A stretch of 64,000 nt of DNA from Leishmania infantum JPCM5 (GCF_000002875.2 NC_009414.2:124001-188000); one strand, 5' to 3'; shown: positions 1-11,517, counted from the first letter of the stretch. Made by a program: numbers and translations. The notes: generated by a model from the sequence alone, not told the origin.

Positions 1-393
1 AGAGCGCTGAGGTGTGTGCAGTTGACTTCCTTGGCGTGCCCCTCTCTTCCGCCATCCAGGGCCACCGCTTCCACCGCCACCCACCACCCTCCAGCCCCAA
101 TCCCTCCATTTCTCTGTCCGACTGTATAGGCGTGCGTGCGTAGGTATGTAAGTGTGTACATGTTGCTCTCTCAGGTTCATCGCCTCTTCCAGGCACAAGG
201 TGCGATTGCCCGCGCATTACGCCGTCCGCCGCACAAGCAGTCCGTAGCACGGTGCCGAGACGAGCTCCGAGCATGCAAACACCAGAATATAACAACACGC
301 ATACGTGGGCTAAGAGGCGAGAGGCAGGAAGGAGTGACGCATAGGGGCAATAGGGAGGAGGATCGCCGTGGGAAGGTGACGGCGGCATGTCCG
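1..393. other. Spacer downstream of the PP2C gene
   Basis: Presumed 3' UTR of the phosphatase gene running to the window edge. I see no supported gene; the overlapping ORFs read arginine- and serine-rich shadow sequence. Confidence 0.5.
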
Positions 394-1548
394 CTACGAG
401 CTGTTGCCCGTATTGGCGAGCGCCTCAAAGAAGCTCTTCTCGTTTCCTGGCGCGGGGCCCTTGCCGAAGAAGGACCATTCCGTCTCCACATCCACCTCGT
501 CGCTCATCTCGAAGGCGGTTCGCATCACAGGCGGCTGCGAATTCAACTTGTTCTTGGAGAACGCCTGCAGAAGCTGGTAGCGCGTCTGTAGCGCTGCCGC
601 CGTCGTGGTGTGGCCGAGCTCCGCCATCTGCGCGTAGGCGGCGCGGCAGGGCTGCTGATTGCGCGGAAATGGCGGCCCCGGGACGAAGGATGTGGCGCCG
701 AACGACTTTACCTTGGAAGCGCCCTCGGCCAGCTGCACCACTAAGCAGGAGATGTTGTCCTTGCTGCCGCACCGGATCGCCTCATCGCAAACGCGGCACG
801 CTACAACCGCCAAGTCGTCCCAGCAGTTTTGCTGCTGCTCCCACACAAACTGGCAAACGTCCTCGTTGGAGAAGTTGCCCTCGAAGACGCCGTCACAGGC
901 GAGAATGACAAAGTCGTTCGGCTCGCATTGCAGCACCGACACGTCGGGCACGGCAATCACCTTCTGCATTCGGTAGTCCTTCGTCCCCTTTACCTTGAAA
1001 GACGCATCACCGAAGGCGCGCGATACAGCAAGGTCTCCGTCGACGCGGTTGCTGACTACACTGCCGCCGCAGGCAACGATGCGCTCCGTCTCTCCCGGAA
1101 TGTACGGCTTGTGGTCCTCAGTGGCGAAAATCAGTTTGCCGCCGCGGCAGACGAGGATGCGGGAGTCGCCGACGTTAGCGATGGTCACTGTGAGGTCCTT
1201 GCGGATGACGCAAAAGGTGCCGGTGGTGCCGCCCTCGGTGTTGGCCTTCATGTAGGCCTCATCCACCTCTATGCATACCTTCTCTAACATCTCCGCCGTG
1301 ATCGTCTCCGGCAGCTTCTTTAGCCGCTGTGGCAGCTCCCTCGCCACGTAGGCGCTACACTCGGCGTTACTATGTCCATCGAAGATGCCAAAGTACGCCA
1401 CGTCGGCGTCGTCGGTAGCGACTAGCATGTGCGCATCCTCCATGGAGTTGCGAAAGCCGTTCTGCGAGGCGCAGGCAGCGTTTACAAAAGAGTTCCCTGC
1501 ACGATCCACGACCTTGCTAAGGATCGGCTTCGGTAGCATAAGGCCCAT
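394..1548 (-). CDS. Protein phosphatase 2C (PPM family), 384 aa
   Basis: Metal-dependent Ser/Thr phosphatase, probably cytosolic since no signal or membrane segment is seen. PP2C landmarks appear in order: RNSMEDAH near residue 33, FGIFDGHSN near 52, GTTGTF near 109, NVGDSR near 125, GDLAVSRAFGD near 170, ILACDGVFEG near 215 and SKDNISCLVV near 262. The metal-ligand aspartates in DGH, CDG and KDN are kept. DGHSN replaces the usual DGHGG, and GTTG replaces the usual GSTA. An ORF upstream of the chosen ATG begins at a GTG and reads through pyrimidine tract and CA-repeat sequence, so the first in-frame ATG at 1548 is taken. A tail of about 100 residues after the catalytic core has no family I recognise. 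It is the last gene of the unit in this window. Confidence 0.93.
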   Translation of the reverse strand: MGLMLPKPILSKVVDRAGNSFVNAACASQNGFRNSMEDAHMLVATDDADVAYFGIFDGHSNAECSAYVARELPQRLKKLPETITAEMLEKVCIEVDEAYMKANTEGGTTGTFCVIRKDLTVTIANVGDSRILVCRGGKLIFATEDHKPYIPGETERIVACGGSVVSNRVDGDLAVSRAFGDASFKVKGTKDYRMQKVIAVPDVSVLQCEPNDFVILACDGVFEGNFSNEDVCQFVWEQQQNCWDDLAVVACRVCDEAIRCGSKDNISCLVVQLAEGASKVKSFGATSFVPGPPFPRNQQPCRAAYAQMAELGHTTTAAALQTRYQLLQAFSKNKLNSQPPVMRTAFEMSDEVDVETEWSFFGKGPAPGNEKSFFEALANTGNSS

Positions 1549-2319
1549 CTTGGCGGGGAGGGGTGGGGGAGCGTCCCGGGGGGTGTGGTGTGTATAGGTA
1601 TGGGTATGGGTGTGGGTATGGTCAAGATACAGAGAAGGCGTTTTGGCGGAAACGGCGTATGGGGCGTACCACGTGACGGTGAGGGCTGCAGTCAAGGGGC
1701 AGACGGACGTGGCAGGCGAGGGTGGGGAGGACTCGGAAGGCACAGGTGTGGATGTGTGTCTAACTGCGTAGCACGACGCACACGATCAGGCCAGGACAGC
1801 AACACGATGTGACCGTGATGAGACGAATAGCTGATAAGGTGAGAGGGGAACGGGTTGGAGTGGCCAACGCGTGAAAGACAGAAGGACGCCGCAAAGAGAA
1901 AGCGTGAACTGAGTAGTGATTGAGGGAGGGGGGCAGGAGAGAGAAGGGGGGGACAAGCAGGCAGAGGGGGAATGTGTATGAGGGGTGGAGGGCAAGGAGG
2001 GAGATGTGGCCGCACGCACGCAGGCACACACTGAAAGAAAGAGATGCCTTTGCTGAGCACCGGTCCGACGAGGGAGGGCGTAGGCGCCATCAGCGCTGAG
2101 GGGCATTCCCCACACGCACTGCAACGGAGAGAGAGAGAGAGACAGAGCGGCAAGAGCGAGACATGAAGCCGTTTCAGCCGCTAGCAGCTGAAGGAGAGGG
2201 AGGGTATATTGCCGCGGATGACGTCGCTGGCACGTGGCTTCCCCAACAGACAACCGCGCACTCGCACCAAATGCCAAGAACAGGCAGAAGGAACAACAAG
2301 CACAGAAAAGAGCGGTCGT
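1549..2319. other. Spacer upstream of PP2C: purine-rich plus strand
   Basis: Contains G runs at about 1556-1592 and purine-rich plus-strand sequence at about 1860-1995, which read as pyrimidine tracts on the sense strand and are candidates for PP2C trans-splicing. No gene seen. Confidence 0.5.
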
Positions 2320-3790
2320 TCACATTGGCGGAACGCTGCAGACACGTCGCAGCAGCTCGCCTCTGCTCTGCAACCGTGAGCGCGCCTCCTTCAGATGCAG
2401 GAGCACATCCTTTTGCGGCAGCGTTAGCAGCGGCCCTTGCTCTTGATGGAAAAGGGCGACGGCGATCTCCACCGTGACAGGCCAATCAGGCACGAGGAGC
2501 TGGCCCCACGCACGCAGCAGCACCGCCGGGCGACAGTTGATGCACGAAAAGGCTGAGAAGCCACGGAGAGGCGAGCAGCGAAACGTACACAAAATTTGGA
2601 TGTAAGTGCGCAGCTAGCACCGGCAGCAGTGCTGGCAGGAGTGGAATACCGAAGAGGCACAGCTCCCGCAGCCCACGCACGCAGCCCGTAACAGGGCCCC
2701 TTGCGAAGGCAGCAGCCACAGCAAGAGGTTCGGTGCGGGTACGTTGCCCTCGCGCGTGAGACTGCAGAAGAGCTGAAACGATTGAGTGCCCAGCGCCACC
2801 ATGAGCAGCACGGCGGTGATGACTGCCATTCCTTGACAGCTCTGCGCATCTGGGTCCAGAAGCGCGTATGCACAGAGAGGGCGGCGTGCACGCACTGCTG
2901 CCCGAGAAAATCCTCCAGAGATCCACGAAGTAGAACGCGCGATGGGGGCTTGTGGCGCACGTCGCGGTCGATGGACTCCGGGCGCAGCACGATCGTGCCT
3001 CGACGAGCTGATTGCAGAAGCGGCATCGCTCGCGTCTGGCGTGGCCACCGTCGAACCCGCCAAAGCGTGGGCAAGGGCTCTATAGAGGTCCGCCCCAGCC
3101 ATCTGATTCGTGGCTGGCTGCTGTGGGCCTCCCGAGAAGAAGCCTTACAGTAAAGCACAGAAGGTTCTGTGAGAGCCCCCGTCGTAGGGGCACAAGCGAC
3201 TCAGCCGCCGCCCCCGAAACCATTGCTCAGTGAAGGTGGCGTCAGCATCTGCGCCCCGGCGACTCCTCCAGCGCGGGGGACGATTCCGCTTCACAGCATA
3301 CAGCATTCACCGCGGGCAACGAGGCAGGTGGCCCCAAGGCCACATTAACGGATGCACCAGACTGAAGAGTCGCAGCTGCTCGTGCTGCTGGTGGCTCGTA
3401 CAGCATTTCCATTCCTTGCCTCCAAGAGAGGAACAGACCGAAATCGAAGGCCCGCCACTTCTTCGCCGCCAGTGCCGCCCCGTCAGCCGAGCAGAGGTTC
3501 CCCGGCATCGCGACTGCGGGATCATCAGAGAGAGTGCTTCCATCAGCACCGGCGACAGGTGCGTACGGGACACAAAGTAGACAGAGAGCCGCAGGCACCC
3601 AACACCAGCGGCGGCGATGCGTTGCCGCAAGACGAAGACAGCATCACCCGGCCACCAGCCGCCTTGAAGCAGCGACAAGCGCCTGTCGGCCAGAGGACGA
3701 TCTTCCTCTTAAAACGCGCGTTAGATGTACCGCGACGCACTCTCGCTGTATTATTCGCCGGAGAAGACGTAGGCTACCAGTGGAGCTCAT
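2320..3790 (-). pseudogene. Multi-frameshift remnant of a protein gene of about 490 codons, hydrophobic C-terminal half
   Basis: No single frame is open, but protein-like stretches hand over from frame to frame along the minus strand. An ATG at 3790 starts about 43 codons (MSSTGSLRLLRR onward). The next stretch (about 3678-3515) contains WWPGDAVFVLRQR, the next (about 3520-3235) KKWRAFDFGLFLSWRQ, then EQWFRGRRLSRLCPYDGG (about 3230-3150) and ATNQMAGADLYRALAHAL (about 3120-3060). Later stretches are hydrophobic (GMAVITAVLLMVALGTQ near 2830; LCLFGIPLLPALLPVL near 2660), and the last frame ends LRRVCSVPPM with a stop at 2320. The neighbouring genes are all intact, so scattered sequencing error is a less likely cause than decay. 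I could not assign a family. The hydrophobic runs suggest a membrane protein. Confidence 0.5.
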
Positions 3791-6700
3791 GACCACTGAA
3801 GGGGGCGGTGCACGCGTCGCCGTGCGTGTTCAACGGCATTCCTTGAGCCGTGAAGGCGATGCCGAGAGTCTGCCTAACGCGAAACTAATGCCACGGTAAG
3901 CGACAAGCGAAAAGAGAAGCGGCGGTGGAGACACCACGCAACACATCCCCGCGCATAGACACGAGGAGAAAACAAAAAGATCTAGAGCGTTCCAGGGATA
4001 CGTGGTGTGCATGTGAGTCTCGTTCTTAGGGAGGGAAGCACGTACACGTGCACAGGGCAGGGCGCAGAAGAAAAGGTTGGTTGTATGTGAGCCAATGACG
4101 CCGAGGCAGGCACGGAAATCGCCCTCAGCCTACTGGGTGGACCAGCAGCGAAACGCCTCCTCTGTTACCTTTTCTTTACAGCGGCTACGCACTGACATCT
4201 GTGCACGAACTACCTTCGATACGTGATGATGCAGCTTTCGACTCATATGCGATCTCCCTTCGCCATACAGTGCTCAGTGTGAAGGGGGGTGGGGGCAGGA
4301 CGACGATGCACGGCATCTCCACTGCCAGCGATGGTACCAGCGCACTGCCTGGGTGTCTGCTCACAGTGCATTCCTTCGGTTTTTCGCTCTTTGGTTTTCT
4401 CTTCCATCGGCGCATCCAAATGATCCGGCAACCTCCTCCAGCGAGGCGCGCGCGTGTGCACGTGGGGGCGCGCTCTATGTGTTCTCACGGTAGCGCACAC
4501 CCACGCGCCCGCTCACATGCGGTCCCGTACGTGAGAACGAGAGCCGTCAGCCCGAGATTAGCGAATGCGCAGCCAACACAGAGGAGCAGAGCGACGGAAA
4601 AGATGAAGAGAGCGCGTGCACCAAAACAGAGGATGGGCGGCCGCGCTCACGACATGCAGTGCTCGTCTTCTCATCGACCCCACCCCTGCCCCTCACCTCA
4701 CTAACCCGAGAGGGGCACATGCACACGCTGAAGAGCTCTCCTGCGCTTCACACAAGGGAAGGATATGCGTGTATACGTTTCTTGCCGGTGCATGTGCAGG
4801 AGACTGTGTGCGCCAGTGTGTCGCACGTCCCGTCCATGTCACAGGTAAGCAGCCGTGCGTTGCATCCGTGGATTCTAAACGAGGCTAGTGCGGTCCCGTA
4901 GATGCGCATAAACAGAGAGCGGGAGAGACGCGCATACGCTCGCGCCATCACCACCACCACAGCCACGGTACCAGCAGCACACACCATCCTCTCCCAGGCA
5001 GCGCAGTCCCTCCATCCACGACCACAATGATATCGAGGAAGATGTTGGGGGGCCTTCGTTGGAGAGCGAGCACCCCCCTTCCCCGTATAAAGAAGAACAA
5101 TCAGCCAGTCGCCATCAAGATGAATATCAGCAACGCAGCACGCAACATCACCATCGAAGGCGAACACGAGAAAGGAACGCACAGCACGAGAAAGCGGAGG
5201 GAGAAAGCGAAATGGAGAAGCACAGAGAAGACCAAACAGACAGGTCATGAAGGAGGGAGAGAAGGGGGCAGGCGAGGGCACACACACAGACACAGACAGA
5301 GAGATGAGGAAAGGGGCGAAGAGGATACACAGCAAGTAAAGGAGAGCGAAACCAGCTCTCATATGAAATCACAGGATACGTACATGTTTGACGGATGAAC
5401 ACACACACAGGCATCAGGCATTGGTAAGAGAGAGCGCACGTGTTACGAGCGAGAAGAGCTGTGAAGAGCAAGGCGGGCAGCAATGGCAGTGGCGGAACTA
5501 CAGCAGCGACAACGACGGTTGCCACCGCACCCCCTTCTACTTCCTTTCTCCCTCTCTTGTGGCAGCAGCAGCACCAACAGAAACAGTGACCCTGCGGTGG
5601 TGAAGGCAACGCTCGAGTAGGATGAGTGCACCAGAGCTGCTCAAGAGGCCTCAAAGAAAAATGAACCGAGAAAGAAGACCGTTGGAGGGGGGAGGGAAGT
5701 GCGAGTTGACGGGAGAGGAGGGGCACACAGACACATGTGTAGGTAGGGGGGTGAGCGGCGTGGCGCGGATGCGTCCACAGAGACAGCCCCCGTCACGAGT
5801 CAAAGAGCCACAACACACCACACTGCAAGAGAGGGCGGCATGGCGCAGCGGAAAGGAAAGAAGGCGTGAGAGTCGAAGGAGAGCCAGTGACGGTGACATC
5901 CCCCGGCATTCCTCTCTAATCGCCCCTGGCTAACATCAAGCACTCATCACTTCTACTCACGGCCCCGCAAACTGTCACGGCATGAAACACCCATGCGAAG
6001 CAACAAACTAGAGAAAGCGGAGAGAAAGCCTTCAAGGAATCACTGAGAGCCAGTACCATCTGGGATGGCAGAAAACAAGTAGAGAAGGAAAAGGGCAGTG
6101 CAATGGGCAAGTCACAACCGGAGAGAAGACAGGAAGTGGGACGTGTCACGTGGCACACGCACCGGCACTCATGCACGCACACCACGAGATCAGGCTGGCC
6201 AGAGAAAAGAGAAGAGTTTAGAGTATAGGGTCGTTTACAGTGCACATGACAGCCCCTATGATGCTTCACTAACTGGCGGTACCACTGGAAGCAGTCACGG
6301 CAGCCGGCGCGCCTTATCCCACGCTCAGTACTCCTGACCATCTACACCTTAAGTCCTGCTCGCCCCACAAGCTCCCCTCTTATGCCCTTCACCGACCTCG
6401 CCGACTGCTCACGTCGAAAAAGAAAGGCGGAGATAGCGGCCTCGCGCCATCATCGCCGACAAGAATAAGAGGAAGGCACATCGTAAGGCACGGCCCGCAC
6501 GCACACGCCCGAAAACAAAAGATGATAGAAGAGCTAAGCACATGAGTCACGCACGTGGCGTCATTCACCGCCGCACGCCCGCCCCCCCCGACAACTCCTT
6601 CGCCAGTCCTGCATCAACTACGACTGGACAGCGCGAGGGGCAAGGGATCGGGGGAGGGGGAGGAGAAGGACAGGAGGCCAGAGGAGAAGACAAGAGGAGA

Positions 6701-7215
6701 GGCACCGCCCTCACAGGGCACAGGGAGAGAGAGGGAAGGAGAGAATACACAGACTTGCGCACCGTCACGAAAGGCAAAAGAGCGACAAGACAAGATGAAG
6801 AGAGGGAGAGGCGCGCTGCGGAGACACACATGTGCGCGCGGCACCCAGAAATGGAAGATCGAGGGGAGAGAAAGCCAACCGGTGCGGCAGCGAACAAAGC
6901 AAAGGACGAAAAAAGTGCTGACGCACGCGTACACACTGGCAGGCACACGAGGAGGACGACATCCTCGCACGCTTCCGTCGCGTGTTTCCGCGACTGCCAG
7001 AGATTTGGGCGAAGTGTTGCGCAGGCACCAGCAAGGGCCCCGGCACGTTTTTTTCTGTGCTTCTGTCTCGTCCCTGCGGCGCCCTGCTCTTGCTTTCGTA
7101 AAAAACTGTGCCCTTGATGGGCCCAGTGTGCGGGCTGCCGAAGAGGATGAGGAAGGGAGACGTAGTTGCGGGAATTGGGGCCAAGGTACTGCCGATGCAG
7201 CCCCTGAGTCCTGCG
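3791..7215. other. Long gene-free stretch
   Basis: About 3.4 kb without a convincing coding frame. It holds purine-rich plus-strand tracts (about 5130-5340 and 6610-6800) and a short CA/GA-rich run near 5275-5300. ORFs here are low-complexity shadows rich in Ser, Arg and Cys. It would include the 3' UTR of the membrane protein gene at 7216. Confidence 0.5.
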
Positions 7216-8016
7216 TCATCTTTCCTTTCTGTACAAGCCGCGTCGACTGCACGCAAGAGAAAGACGGGAGCCGGTGCGCTGAATCGCCGTGGCCGCGCCG
7301 TCGCTAAAGCTGGGGGTTGTCTCCGGCGGCACGAACAAGAATTCGCTCGACTCGTTGGACTGCGTGTCCGCCTGCATCACTGGCTCTGGAAGATCAGCGT
7401 TGTCGTTCTCCTCCTCGTACGCCACAGGGGCAGTGATCTCGTTTGCTGCCGGTGGCGGCGGCATGTGTCGCTGGCGGGGCGTCGCGTAGGCCGGCGCTTC
7501 GGCGGACGAAGACTCAGATTCACCAGAGCTGGTGGACTGGGAGGTGGTGCGTGAGCATACGCTCTCTGTGTCGCTGTCGTCGCTCGTCTCCAGCAGCTTG
7601 TACTCACGGCAGTATGCACAAAGAATGACGATGAAAGCCACCACACCAGCGCCAGCGCACACACTCACGAAGATAATGAAGAACTTCAGTGTGACGTTCG
7701 CCCACTCGTCATCATCGAGCGGAGGCTTGTTAGAGGGCGGCGATGGCGACGGCTGGTGTCCACTATCTATACTAGTGTCACTGTCACTGCCAACGCTGCC
7801 AGAATAGTGATGTGAGCTGGGCGTGCTGGAGACCGCCATGGAGGAAGATGACCCGCTCACAGCAACGAGGGCCACTAACGCGGCTGCCTGAAGCAGGATG
7901 CACACATGACGTAACGCGAGCCTCATGTGCAGCAGGCGTGACAGGTTGCCGGGTGACAACGAAAGCATCCTAGAGCACGCTCCGCCAGCACAGGAGGGAG
8001 GCCCCGAGAGGGTCAT
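7216..8016 (-). CDS. Single-pass membrane protein of unknown function, 266 aa
   Basis: Not recognised as a named family. A hydrophobic leader runs from about residue 31 (MRLALRHVCILLQAAALVALVAV), followed by a Ser-rich segment (about 55-97) and one strong transmembrane helix at about 110-133 ending in CAYCREYKLL. The rest, about 130 residues, is rich in Ser, Thr, Glu and Pro. The pattern fits a type I surface or endomembrane protein with a disordered cytosolic tail. Three in-frame ATGs are possible: 8016, 7968 and 7926. The third gives the cleanest signal peptide, and an AG following a pyrimidine tract lies between the first two, so the true start may be 7968 or 7926. The longest form is reported. 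Confidence 0.72.
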   Translation of the reverse strand: MTLSGPPSCAGGACSRMLSLSPGNLSRLLHMRLALRHVCILLQAAALVALVAVSGSSSSMAVSSTPSSHHYSGSVGSDSDTSIDSGHQPSPSPPSNKPPLDDDEWANVTLKFFIIFVSVCAGAGVVAFIVILCAYCREYKLLETSDDSDTESVCSRTTSQSTSSGESESSSAEAPAYATPRQRHMPPPPAANEITAPVAYEEENDNADLPEPVMQADTQSNESSEFLFVPPETTPSFSDGAATAIQRTGSRLSLACSRRGLYRKER

Positions 8017-10026
8017 GGAAAGACAGGGCGTGGAAATTCAGCGGTAGAAACCGAAGGAGGGGAGGCAAAGTCGCTCTCTCACGTGCGCAGATGCAACCGA
8101 ACGCTTGCTGCCATCTCACTCACTCCGCAAGCTCGACGTGCCGCAGCACGCGCTCCACACCCGTCACAGAGTGTTTGTTCGACTGTCAAGCACACGCAGA
8201 GAAAGAGCAATAGAGGAAGGACCGAAGATTGAGTCACCACACCCTCAGACGACCGTCGCGATGTCGTGACGCCGTCGATGGAGCAACGTGCTATATTACC
8301 GCGGGCAATCGCGTATACGCCGGTGACTCCCTCTCCGCTTCCTCTACGTATGCGTTGCCAGCGCGTCCACTGGGAGTGTGTGTGTGAAGATACAAATCCG
8401 TCGCAGAAGCATGCGAGGAGTGGGGTGGGGGTGGTGAGGGGGCGACAGAAGACGCTAACGGGCTGTGCTGCCACACCGGCGCGAATGGTATCAGTGGATG
8501 ACGTCAGTGTTGTGGTGGCGGCGAGGAGGAGGGGGAGTATCACACACACACACACAAGAGAGAGAAGCAACAGGTGGCGCCGCGCCGCATCGAAGTGCCA
8601 TGCAAAGAAGAGGAAGAGAGAGAGATGCCGTATGACGACAGCAGCACGAGAAGCGCGGAGAGCTCAACAATGAAAGGGAGGCGTGAGAAAAGAAGGCGTG
8701 CATGAGAGAGCGAGCGAGTGCCGCGGCATGTCTGAGAAGTCCCAATATACGGCTGATCCGTCAACTTGCGGCAGCAAGGCACGCGTAAGCGGCGGCAACA
8801 GCGGCCTCTCCCTCTCCCTGCTCCCTCCGAAGCTCCTTTAGCGCCCTCGTCGCATGTGGGCACCGATTTTCCTTCCCAGTGGCGAGCGCAGCTATATCTG
8901 CGACTTTGACAACGGTCATCGTAGTACACCCGCACAGCTGCGCGGAGCTCTCTCGAGTACCGCTGTCGTTGCTCGTGACCTACGTGCTGCCTTGTATCTT
9001 CGTTTCCATGTTCAGATGCTTTCCCCCTGTCACTCCCCCCACACACACACACTTTCCCACCTAGATCTGTCCCCCCCGCCGCGCAGTAAGTGCGTTGCGT
9101 TCTCTATGTACGCGCCGATGCGTGCGAAAATCCGCTTTCTCAAAGGAGCAACATCCGAGCAGGAACACTCTAGGGAGAAGGAGGACCCGGCGTTGAGCGA
9201 ACGTGGTTCCCCCCAACACCGTCCCCCTCCCTCCCTCCCTCGACGCACAACATATATGCACAGATGCATACACACCAGAGCGCTATCGCACGCGGCCTCA
9301 ACTGCATGCACGCAGTCCGCAGCGAGGACGACGACGATGGCGATGCAGGGCAAGAGAAGTGGAAAAGGAGGAGGAAGGCAGCGCTCGAGAGGCGCGTAGC
9401 AGACATCTGGCCCCCTCCTGGGAAAAGAGGGTGAGCAGCCACCGAGAAAAGAACGCGGAGCCGAAGGAGGGTGTGTTAGGGGATGCAGAAAGCGAGCGAG
9501 CAGTGCCCTCTCAACAGCAGCACACATGAGCGTACACGGCGCGCACAACGTAAGCAGAAGAAACCAGGCTGCTTCGGCAAAGCAAGTGAGCGCCATCAGC
9601 ACACTGAAGCGGAGCTGAGATAGAGGCAGCGAGGGCACAGTGAAAACGGGGTGGCGTGGTGGGGACGCGGAGGAGCTGTACGCCTCCTCAGCAATGCCGC
9701 GAAGAGGAGGGAGCGAAGACGAGACTGCTATGCGCTGAAGCAAAGCCTTCCTCGTGTTGCCCGCAGCCTCCTCATTGTCCCTACCCGAGCCTTCTTTCGG
9801 AGGCCGTCCATTACCTCGCCTGTTCGTCACTGTGCAGACTTCTCGTCTGTCAACGCCGCACGCCGTCTCCCCTCCCACACACACACAGACACTCCTTAGT
9901 CTGGGTGTGCAGAAAAGCAGCCTTATACATCCTTCTCCCCGCCCCTCGCCTTCACGTGCAGCGACGCCCACCAATAACCCGCACATAGCACTCTTCGAGA
10001 GTCGCGCCACAAGGGATCAACCATCG
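8017..10026. other. 2.0 kb spacer with plus-strand CA repeats
   Basis: Presumed 3' UTR of the alpha/beta hydrolase plus upstream region of the membrane protein gene. Contains (CA)8 at 8541-8556, AC repeats at 9041-9052 and about 9877-9887, and purine-rich plus-strand tracts. A 326-codon minus ORF (9030-10010) is not convincing. Confidence 0.5.
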
Positions 10027-11517
10027 CTACGGGCTTGCAGTGCAGTTCTGCAAGCCGTCAGTGGAATCTGCGGCCGGAGAGCTGGGCGGCGGTACGGTAG
10101 CTCCGCTGGTCGCGTGCCCCTCACCTGCCACTGTCGCCGTGGAAGCGCTGACGTGCGCTCGTGTTCCACTGGACGAGCGGAAAGGCGTGAGAGACGGTGG
10201 GAGTGAGCTGGCCAGCGTCGCCGCTGCCTTTGGTGGCGGAGTGGAATCTCGTGAGTTGGAGCAGTCGTAGACCAACCTGTTCTCTGGCGACAGCGGCACA
10301 CTTAGCGCAGCTGGCAAAGGCAGGGAAGAGTCGAACGATGTCGATGATGACGCGGATGTGGACGGAGAGGTGGTGGAGGAAGACGCAGTCGCCGACGTGG
10401 AGGAAGAAGAGATTAGTGCCGTCCCAGCGCACCTCATACCATAGCTTGCCGGAGGTACGAGCTGCTTCGGAGCTGGAGCAGCAGGCGCACTCGGCCGCGA
10501 GATGGCCCCCTTGTTTGCTGCCGCCGCCGCGACGGCGGCGGGTGACGCAGTATTGGCCAGCTGGAGCTCACGCGCTGCCTGTATCTCTCGTGCTCCTTGT
10601 GGCTTGTCGATCAGGTAGAGCCGCAAAAAGGCCCTGATGAGTACGTGAATGTCCTCTTGGCGTTCGCAGTTGTGCCCGCCTGGCGTGAACTGCTGCAGGC
10701 ACGGAATGGGGAAGGCGTCACGAATCATCTCACAGTGCGTCGGGGACACAAAGTCGTCGTCGGCGCCGTGGAACAGCAGTGCGGGCACGCCGCACGCCTT
10801 GGCGTACTTGACCGCGTCCAAGTCGTCAATGTCGAAAGCGGCTCGCTTCATGATGCGCTTACGGATGCGCTCCACAATCCCGTGCACCAAAATCTTCGGC
10901 AGAACCCGGGCTGTTCGCCCGCCATGTCGCTCCACCAAATCGTCGATGAGCAACCGCAGGGATGCGAATGGCGAATCGCAAACAATACAACGAATCCACG
11001 GATCCTTCGAGGCGTACATGATGGCGGCTACGGCGCCCATGCTGCGGCCCCACAGCGCCACTCCGTCCACCTCGTCGCTCTTGAGCGTGAGAAACTCGAC
11101 GACGGCGACCAGGTCCTGGCGTTCGTAGAAGCCTAGGGAGATATACTCACCCTCCGACATCCCGCTCCCGCAGAAGTCGAAGCAGAAGAGGCTGAAGCCT
11201 TCCCGCAGCAGAAAGAGAGCCTCGAGGCCGTCGTAGCGCCCGCCGCAATTCGCGTGGCAGTACACCACGCACGGCACACGGCGGGCAGGATAGGTCTTGA
11301 ACCACGAGCACTGGAAGCGCAAACCCCGCATGTTTTCCAGCTCAAAGTCGTGGCGCACGAAGCGCTCCGTGCCATCGTCGCCGATGCGGAACACGTTAGG
11401 CCCAAGATCGTCAACCTCGTAGGTGGACCGAGGCGGGCGAATAATAAAGTTGCACATGCTGTCCATCAAGCTCGGGCCTGAGGTCAGCTGGAGAATGGCG
11501 TCCCTGGCGCTGATCAT
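10027..11517 (-). CDS. Alpha/beta hydrolase, serine peptidase S9-like / ABHD type, 496 aa
   Basis: Hydrolase of the alpha/beta fold. The core (about residues 60-305) shows the oxyanion-side strand VVYCHANCGG near 84-93, nucleophile elbow GRSMGA with Ser159, an acid in HGADDDFV (Asp253-255) and a terminal histidine in GGHNC (His282), so the triad is intact. Proteins of this kind in Leishmania are commonly annotated as clan SC family S9 peptidases, but the fold equally fits thioesterases or lipases such as ABHD17/Bem46, so the substrate is open. The C-terminal 190 residues are low complexity, rich in Ala, Ser, Thr and Pro. The first in-frame ATG is 11517, 28 nt downstream of a strong candidate splice acceptor; upstream in-frame sequence starts at a TTG and encodes the pyrimidine tract. 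Confidence 0.88.
   Translation of the reverse strand: MISARDAILQLTSGPSLMDSMCNFIIRPPRSTYEVDDLGPNVFRIGDDGTERFVRHDFELENMRGLRFQCSWFKTYPARRVPCVVYCHANCGGRYDGLEALFLLREGFSLFCFDFCGSGMSEGEYISLGFYERQDLVAVVEFLTLKSDEVDGVALWGRSMGAVAAIMYASKDPWIRCIVCDSPFASLRLLIDDLVERHGGRTARVLPKILVHGIVERIRKRIMKRAAFDIDDLDAVKYAKACGVPALLFHGADDDFVSPTHCEMIRDAFPIPCLQQFTPGGHNCERQEDIHVLIRAFLRLYLIDKPQGAREIQAARELQLANTASPAAVAAAAANKGAISRPSAPAAPAPKQLVPPASYGMRCAGTALISSSSTSATASSSTTSPSTSASSSTSFDSSLPLPAALSVPLSPENRLVYDCSNSRDSTPPPKAAATLASSLPPSLTPFRSSSGTRAHVSASTATVAGEGHATSGATVPPPSSPAADSTDGLQNCTASP

Noticed and set aside
4748..5362. 204-codon minus ORF with several hydrophobic stretches
   Set aside because: Hydrophobicity comes from translated pyrimidine tracts (Leu, Ser, Phe, Cys); no start context or family.
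9030..10010. 326-codon minus-strand ORF in the spacer upstream of the 266-aa membrane protein gene
   Set aside because: Composition is Cys/Arg/Ser/Pro-rich, it runs through CA repeats and purine tracts, and it matches no family. Taken as a chance open frame in GC-rich DNA.
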